A stretch of 64,000 bases of DNA, from positions 37,645,183 to 37,709,182 of the forward strand of contig CM077116.1 in assembly GCA_039619475.1 (NCBI GenBank). The letters run 5' to 3'. Source of the DNA: Icerya purchasi (lineage: Eukaryota; Arthropoda; Insecta; Hemiptera; Monophlebidae). Both the position numbers and the translations under genes were made by a program. The notes under the pieces were generated by a model. That model was not told the DNA's origin, searched no databases, and was given only the letters and a program-made list of their open reading frames with translations. Shown here piece after piece: positions 58,275 to 64,000 of this stretch (positions within the stretch are counted from its first letter, which is position 1; each line of letters begins with the position of its first letter).

Positions 58275-59423
58275 GGCAGTCTTCTTCTTCTTCTTTGTAT
58301 AATCGTCAAATATGGAGAGTCAGATAACATTAAAATTAACATTAAAATAAAAATAATATACATCATTATAAGTTAATTTGTAATCGTTTCAGCCAATCTA
58401 AGGCGTCATTTTTTACGTCATGTATATCTTTTAAGCACAACTGACCCGAAGAAACGACTGGACATTTTTCGACAATGTGTTGCATTGTTTGTCGAAGGTT
58501 TCCGCAACAGTAACTAGGCGACTCCCTAAAGCCTCACTTGTACATCATATAGCCGCATCTGCCATGTCCTTATCTTATTTAACATCTTCCACTCCTTTCT
58601 TGGTAAGTCCAAGCTTAAGAGCTCTTTCCGTGGATCTTCTATTAACTAGGAATTTCTTATATTATTCTTGCCCATCTCCCACGCTATTTTCCATTTTTCT
58701 AGGCTTTCTTTTGGGGTCTCTGTATTTGTGCTGTAAGTCCAGAGAGATTTTCTTAATTTTAAACGCTGAGTAGACGCAGTATTTATTTCCATTGATATCG
58801 GGAAACTTTGGTTCTGGTTAAATTTTTTCCAGTCCCTAATTAGTGCGTTTTCTCTTCGTATATTCGGAGGAGGTATATTGGCTAAAATTGGTAGCCACTG
58901 GACAGGTGTTGATGACTTTAGCGAACCGGATATTGTACGGTAAGCTTCATTCAGAACTGCATCAACTTTTTTAATGTTAGCGCTATTGCATCATACAGAG
59001 GAGCAATATTCAGTAGCTGAAAACACCAATGCTAGTGTGGAAGTCCGCAGCTCCCTTGCCCTTGCACCCCAGCATGAGCTGGCTAACCTTTTTATTAGGT
59101 TTACTCGGGTTTTTAGCTTCTTTAATAAGGTAAGCGAACGATCCAGTGTGACACCGAGATATTTAAGAAATTTATAGTTTTTGATCCGAACATCCAGAAG
59201 CTTCCATATTAGTGAGCGATTATTAAGACGGCGAAGAGCCACTTCAGTTTTCATAGGGTTAGGTTGCAGGTTCCATTTGTAGAAGTATTCTTCTAGAAGC
59301 TTAAGATCATTTTCCATCGCGGCCTCACACATGTGTACGTTCTTTCCTTGTATTGTAAGAGCTAAATCGTCTGCATATTGAAACTTCTTACAAATAGTCT
59401 TGGGGATGTCATTAACATATAAT
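58275..59423 (-). pseudogene. Jockey/I-type LINE: RT end and C-terminus, truncated
   Basis: On the minus strand, from 59415: VNDIPK, KFQYADDLALTIQGK (RT motif C; YADD at about 59366-59377), LLEEYFYKWNLQPNPMKTEV, FLKYLGVTLDRSL, LIKRLASSCWGAR and TLALVFSATEYCSSVW. It then runs in other frames through VDAVLNEAYRTISG, ILANIPPPNIRREN and a C-terminal YCCGNLRQTMQHIVEKCP zinc-knuckle-like region ending DALDWLKRLQ. Stops and frameshifts are frequent below 59 kb. The 3' end carries a (GAA)n tail (CTTCTTCTT at 58279-58293). The upstream RT is cut off where a hAT-type terminus starts at 59424. Confidence 0.85.
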
Positions 59424-59460
59424 CAGGAGCGGATCCAGAGAGACATTTTGGGGGGGGGAA
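59424..59460. mobile_element. Solo hAT terminus
   Basis: CAGGAGCGGATCCAGAGAGACATTTTGG closely resembles the reverse complement of the right end of the 26981-30391 element (CAGGGGCGGATCCAGAAGGACATTTGG). The opposite terminus was not found, so element length is unknown; it may run on into the AT-rich stretch to about 59.93 kb. Confidence 0.6.
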
Positions 59461-59929
59461 GTTTTTTTTAAAAATTAAAAACTGTATTTCAATAGCACTT
59501 TTTTTTTACAATACGAATTTACGTACAAAAGCGCCAAACCAAGCACCCCCGGCTTAATCTTGACCTAGAACCTTTTTACAATAAAACTTAAGTAATAAAC
59601 TTTAATTTTTTTTTTTTTTTTTTTAATATATCGGGGTTTGAGAAACCTTGATCTGTTGGGTTATGCACCGGGTACTTATTTAATGGACAATAATATTTTT
59701 ATTATTTTTTTTATTGATTTATTTTTTCTGAAAGACGTGTGTGATTGATTTCGGTTTAATTTACCATTTAGGCTAGATTGTCTTTTCCGAGTATTAATAT
59801 TGAAAATTATATATGTGTTAATGAGTAGATTTATTTAATTGAGTAATGTAAATCACTGTAGGCTGTTATTTTTGTCAGTAAATTTTGGTTTTAAAACTAA
59901 GAACGTGAATTTTTGAAATTTAGTTGCCG
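59461..59929. other. AT-rich stretch, probably interior of the hAT fragment
   Basis: No ORF or known motif; long T runs. Confidence 0.3.
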
Positions 59930-60725
59930 AAGTTGAATTGATTAAATTGAGGTTTTCTATGTTGAAGTGTCTCATTTCGTCATACTTACTGCAGTGGAAG
60001 ATTACATAATTGGCGTTTTCAATTTCCCCACAGTCACATTTGTCGTCTTCAGTAATTTTGTATTTTTTGAAGTAGGCTCCGAGTGTCCGTGGTCAGTGAG
60101 GAGTTGGGTAGTGTAAAAGTCAGATGTTAACTGTAAGCCTGTGGGATTAGCCTGTGAGTATACCGACCTGCTGTATCTCTTTCCCAGGAGTTTTGCCATA
60201 TGGGCATGAAATAATTTTTAATGTGTCTTTTAAGTTGTTTTAGCGACATTTTTATATGTAAGTCATGGTGGATTAGCATGTAGGAATTATTCTGAAGAGG
60301 ATTTATTGGAAGCAAAAAATTCATTATTTGATAGACATGATCGTTTATATATTCAAGATTTTTATGGTTTTTTATAGTAAAAATGATTGATCTATAGTTA
60401 ATTTTTAGGTCTACTGGAAGGACTTCCATAAGAACAACAGCGGCGCTGTGAGAAATTGTTCTATAAGCTCTATAGGCATTTATTAAGTATTTGCGTTGTG
60501 TAGAGTAGATTGTGTTCTCAACAAGTGACTTGTACAGTACAAGTCTATATCTGTAATCAAAACCTCATGTATTTCTGCATACTTTTGGTAATTGATAGTA
60601 TTTAGCGTCCAAGTTAGATGTGGTGTAGTCTATGTGTTGTTTAAAGGAGAGTTTATTGTCTAATATAACTCCTAGATATTTAAAATGTTTGCCCTGCGGG
60701 GCACAGGGTGTTGTAACTAGAGTCA
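59930..60725 (-). pseudogene. Second Jockey-like LINE relic (RT thumb and C-terminus)
   Basis: Minus-strand order: HFKYLGVILDNKLSFKQHID (RT thumb, about 60.69-60.64 kb), YRLVLYKSLVENTIYS, INAYRAYRTISHSAAVVL, then an open frame 60429-60127 (MEVLPVDLKINYRS...SWERDTAGRYTHRLIP). Next come TSDFYTTQLLTDHGH and, after a frameshift, CDCGEIENANYVIFHC, the terminal zinc knuckle. The order matches Jockey-clade C-termini. Different from the 58.3-59.4 kb copy by sequence. The RT catalytic box is missing, lost at the junction with the RTE element. Confidence 0.82.
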
Positions 60726-61278
60726 TCTCCTCTAGTAAGTAGTCACTCGACCGTCACATGGTGCTAGTCCCACCGGCGGAGAAACGAAACAACAATCACA
60801 TGAGTTCTGTACGTCCGCGTCGTGCAGGGTGGTAATTTTCTATTCGATAGGCTTAGCGCCGATTAGAAAAGCTAAATCAGAACTCACTCGATGATAGGAA
60901 AACGGAGGAGGGTCCACTTGCCGAGGGTGTTCCTTCTAATAAATACCGTTAAGCTCTTTACTGCATTAACAACAGCAGACTATCGGCAGCCCGCTGGTGA
61001 CAATGTGTCCCATGCGGATTGATCTATATCAATCTAGAGCGAGTAGGCGAGTACCCGGCGCCTTAAAACCGGATCATTTCGGCTAAGGGAGTAAACCCTG
61101 ACAGAAAATCCCAGCGACAGGTGAAGCGACACATCGGCTGGAAATAAATAAATAAATAGTCGTATCTTTTAAAATGGCACACTACGTTTCGGAAAATAAG
61201 GATATGGCTAGGGCGTCTCCCTAAAGTGACGCGCGCTGTTCTCGCCTGCACGGCGCGGAAAATAGGTGAGGGCTACCT

Positions 61279-61692
61279 GTGCGAGGACGACACAGGCCAA
61301 AGAAGCTAGTCCACCAACAACAGCAAAAATGGCTAAAAAAAGGGAAAACACAGAAGAAAATAAAACAGAAACAAATACAAAAAACCAGACTGGCCACAAT
61401 TAACATTGGAACGTTGACAGGCAGGAGTCGCGAACTAGCGGAAGTGCTCTCTAGAAGAAAAATTGACATAGCCTGTGTTCAAAAAACACGATGGAAGGGT
61501 GCAAAGAGCAAGAATATTGGTGATGGCTATAAACTTTTTTACAACGGCACAACTTCAGTACGAAATGGAGTTGGAATTGTAATTAGTGAAAGATGGCGGG
61601 ACAATGTTACAGAAGTAAATAGACTCATGGACAGAATTATAGCTATTAAAATCAATGCAGGCAACTCACCGACAAGAATTATTTCATGCTAA
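61279..61692 (+). pseudogene. RTE endonuclease, N-terminal part
   Basis: After a Q/K-rich leader the frame reads LATINIGTLTGRSRELAEVL, IDIACVQKTRWKGAKSKNIG, GVGIVISERWRDNV and RIIAIKI. These are the first blocks of an APE-like endonuclease that nicks target DNA. In the family the motif is normally VQETRW: the glutamate that binds the catalytic metal is lysine here, so nicking should be lost. The frame ends shortly after IISC, and the next block continues in another frame from 61686, indicating a small deletion/frameshift near 61690. The upstream start used is just the first ATG in frame. Confidence 0.85.
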
Positions 61693-62828
61693 ACTCGGAG
61701 CATGAGAAGGAAAACTTCTGGGATCAGCTGAGTGCCTTTATACGCAGCATACCGACAAGTGAACGCATATTAGTAGGTGGAGACCTAAATGGACATGTAG
61801 GTGCAGTAAGAGAAGGATATGAGCGGCACCATGGAGGTCAGGGTTATGGAAACAGAAATAACGAAGGGCACAAAATCCTCGCATGTACGGAAGAACAAGA
61901 TTTAGTAATAGCAAATACCTTTTTCAAGAAAAGACGAGCACACATTGTCACCTACGTGAATGGAAATCAAGAGAGCCAAATAGACTACTGGCTCATAAGA
62001 AAAAGAGACGCTAAACTTGTGTTAGATGCTAAAGTAATACCGTCAGAAGACATAGCACCACAGCATAGAATGTTAATTATGGATATCCTTCTAGATTTAG
62101 ATAAGTCCAGTCGCAATCGGCTGACGCGCACAGCCAGGATTAAGTGGTGGAAATTACCACAGAAAAAGGAGCAGTTACTGATACCTTTAAACAGCATAAA
62201 TATAAATAGCGGAAGTAACAGTGCTAATACTTCAATTGAAGAGTTCTGGAACAACATCGCAAAACAAATACTGGAAACAGCCACCAGAATACTCGGCGTA
62301 ACAAAGCCGGGGAAAAAATATATTGACAAGCAAACTTGGTGGTGGACGGAAGAAGTCCAACAAGCTATAAAGGCTAAGAAGCAGTCTTTCAAAAAATGGT
62401 GGCAAAAAAAAGATACTAAGAGTTTGGAAAATTATAAAGCGAAAATAGCAGTAACGAGAGCAAAGGAATCCCATTACCAATATCTATACGACCAGCTAGA
62501 AGCAAAGGAGAACGTAAACTCGATATACGGAATTGCTAAAGCGAGACAGAGAGCGACTGAAGACATTGGTCCCATAACACAAATTAAATCCGCAAATAAC
62601 AAAATAATGGAAAACCCAAAAGAAATTCTGCAAAGATGGTACGACCACTACAAACAGGTCTGCGGAGAGGAATTTCCACACTCCCGAATATTGGACTGTT
62701 TGCCTACTTATGGGCCCATCAAACAAATAGAAGTAGATGAGGTGGTACTTGCCATAAAGAAGTTGAAGAATGGGAAAGCAACGGGCTCGGATGATATTCC
62801 GGCAGAAATTTGGAAATTACTGCCATAG
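61686..62828 (+). pseudogene. RTE endonuclease C-part and start of RT
   Basis: 380 open codons: SEHEKENFWDQL, GGDLNGHVG (catalytic D/N), YGNRNNEGHKIL, SQIDYWLIRKRD (D), SEDIAPQHRMLIMDI (H), then the linker (WWWTEEVQQAIKAKKQSFKKW, AKIAVTRAKESHYQYLYDQLE) and the start of RT (EVVLAIKKLKNGKATGSDDIPAEIWKLLP). It ends at a TAG at 62826 within the RT, and the protein clearly continues in the same frame, so the stop is a degenerative nonsense mutation. The ATG at 61686 is internal to the real gene. Confidence 0.9.
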
Positions 62829-63530
62829 AAGGGAGCGGAAATACTGCTAAGTTTATTCAATCGAATAATGATAAAGGGCTGTATTCCCGAAGTCTGGTCC
62901 ACCAGTACAACTATCCCTATATGGAAACTGAAAGGAGATGTTATGGATTGTAGCAACTACCGCCCAATTCGTCTACTTTGCCACACCCTCAAAATAGTTG
63001 AACGCATACTGGATCGCCGATTACGAGAAGTCATTCAAGTCACCTCAAACTAATGTGGGTTTGTAAAAGGACGTGGAACAACGAATGCAATCCATATGGC
63101 ACGAATATTGACGGAAAAACACCGGGAATGGAAGAGTCCAATCCATATAGCCTTTTTGGATCTGGAAAAGGCTTTTGACAAGGTTCCACATAAACTAATT
63201 TGGAAGGCGCTACGAATGCACGAAGTCCCAGAAGAATATATAAAGATAATACAGGTTATATACAAAAAGGCAACCAGTGTGGTGCGGTGTCCCGTAGGCA
63301 TTTCATCGCCATTCCAGGTCACGATGGGAATGCACCAAGGTTCAGCATTATCGCCGCTACTATTCATCCTTTGTATGGATACTATAACCACAGACCTGCA
63401 GACTCCCGTACCGTGGACATTGCTATACGCGGATGACGTCATCCTGGCGGATAAAAGCAAAGAAAATTTAGAGAAGCGCGTACAGATCTGGAAAAATAGA
63501 TTACAGGAAAATGGACTTCTACTTAACATC
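62829..63530 (+). pseudogene. RTE reverse transcriptase palm
   Basis: Same frame: LFNRIMIKGCIPEVWSTSTT, IPIWKLKGDVMDCSNYRPI, then a TAA at 63051 and on with CGFVKGRGTTNAI. Then motif A AFLDLEKAFDKVPH, motif B GMHQGSALSPLLFI and motif C LLYADDVILA (about 63420-63450). The catalytic aspartates are all present despite two nonsense codons (62826, 63051). A frameshift near 63530 moves the thumb into another frame. Confidence 0.9.
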
Positions 63531-64000
63531 GGGAATACTTGGAATGTGGAGAACCTACAGATAAGTCCATCAAAATAGATAACACGGTGTTAAAGAAGAC
63601 CGTTAAGTTCAAATACCTGGGCTCAAACATTACCTTAGATGGGGATACACAATGCGACATAGACTCCTGCGTCCAAACATCATGGATGAAATGGCGGCAG
63701 CTAACCGGGGTATTATATGACAAAAGAATACCGATACGTCTCAAAGGGAGGATTTATAAGACGATTATCAGACCTGCAATGCTATATGGAGCTGAATGTT
63801 GGGTGACAACCACAAAAATGGAACAACAAATTCATGTGGCTGAAATGAAAATGTTACGCTGGTCTCTTGGGCACACACTCCTCGACCATATCAAAAACGA
63901 GGATATAAGGGAGCGTATAGGAGTTGCACCTGTACGTTTGAAATTACGGGAAGCGAGACTCCGATGGTATGGTCACATCATGAGAAAAACAGACAACAGC
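63531..64000 (+). pseudogene. RTE thumb and C-terminal region, cut by window end
   Basis: Frame-shifted continuation: YLECGEPTDKSIKIDN, FKYLGSNITLDGDTQCDID, RIPIRLKGRIYKTIIRPAML, YGAECWVTT, MLRWSLGHTLLDHIKNEDIR, IGVAPVRLKLREARLRWYGH. All are standard RTE C-terminal blocks. It remains open to base 64000. Confidence 0.88.

Larger units (their letters stand above)
60730..64000 (+). mobile_element. RTE-clade LINE, defective, runs off the window
   Basis: A GC-richer 5' leader (60730-61278) precedes an endonuclease/reverse transcriptase coding region that reaches the window's end. Order and motifs match RTE elements: a single APE-EN+RT ORF, no RNase H, and a late 'LRWYGHI-RK' segment. The exact 5' end is uncertain; it adjoins a Jockey relic. 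Confidence 0.85.

Noticed and set aside
1..64000. CRISPR arrays, bacterial operons, rRNA genes
   Set aside because: No regularly spaced identical repeats with unique spacers, no operon-like gene packing and no rRNA sequence were seen; the content is eukaryotic.

Overview
No host gene with a recognisable product is present. The window is AT-rich and looks like repeat-dense arthropod, most likely insect, chromosome. It holds several non-LTR retrotransposon lineages (RNase H-bearing I-group-like, Jockey-like and RTE), hAT-type DNA transposons and MITEs, Helitron-like repeats and minisatellites. Nothing prokaryotic was seen: no operons, rRNA or CRISPR. The organism call is inference from TE content; order and species cannot be told from sequence alone.

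Main feature, 2229-20526: an 18.3 kb giant inverted-repeat (foldback) element. Two arms of about 8.76 kb are near-identical reverse complements (position x pairs with 22727-x for 2941-10987) around a 752-bp unpaired centre (10988-11739). It begins AGTAGTAT, ends ATACTACT, and is flanked by a perfect 6-bp direct repeat CACGTT (2223-2228, 20527-20532). The only arm differences I found are one substitution, a 3-bp indel and one extra 31-bp minisatellite unit. A 6-bp TSD with AG...CT ends is the Polinton/Maverick signature, but no polymerase B, integrase, ATPase or capsid gene is visible. Each arm carries, from outside in: a CCCAACTACCCC minisatellite; four decayed copies of a coding-like module; GAT-rich triplet arrays; short minisatellites; and an internal duplication. 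The centre holds diverged copies of arm segments. This is the best candidate for an undescribed system.

Left flank, 1-2222: a Helitron-like repeat, a small foldback MITE and one unassigned 135-codon ORF.

Right side, 20.5-64 kb, is layered transposon debris. An RNase H LINE family ('LINE-A') appears as four 5'-truncated copies plus a 3'-end relic; the copy at 23157-24910 has a perfect 13-bp TSD. Next come a Jockey-like RT fragment (25.6-26.9 kb), a 3.4 kb non-autonomous hAT element (26981-30391) and its partial second copy (39.07-41.64 kb). A repeat family marked by a conserved hairpin occurs four times (1-575, 27.64, 39.07 and 49.07 kb), the last copy followed by a ~285-bp tandem array. A 294-bp hAT MITE with an 8-bp TSD (47960-48253), a 68-bp satellite (56.36-56.68 kb) and three more LINE relics follow. 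The window ends inside a defective RTE element (from about 60.73 kb). A CpG-rich patch at 42.2-43.35 kb, with bZIP/E-box motifs and a splice-donor-like site, is the only stretch resembling a host promoter or first exon.

Apart from the Jockey-like RT fragment, whose RT stretch is open, the recognisable protein-coding segments carry frameshifts, stops or deletions, and every LINE copy is 5'-truncated or otherwise incomplete. The biology is transposon insertion and decay, plus a palindrome whose arms have stayed homogeneous.
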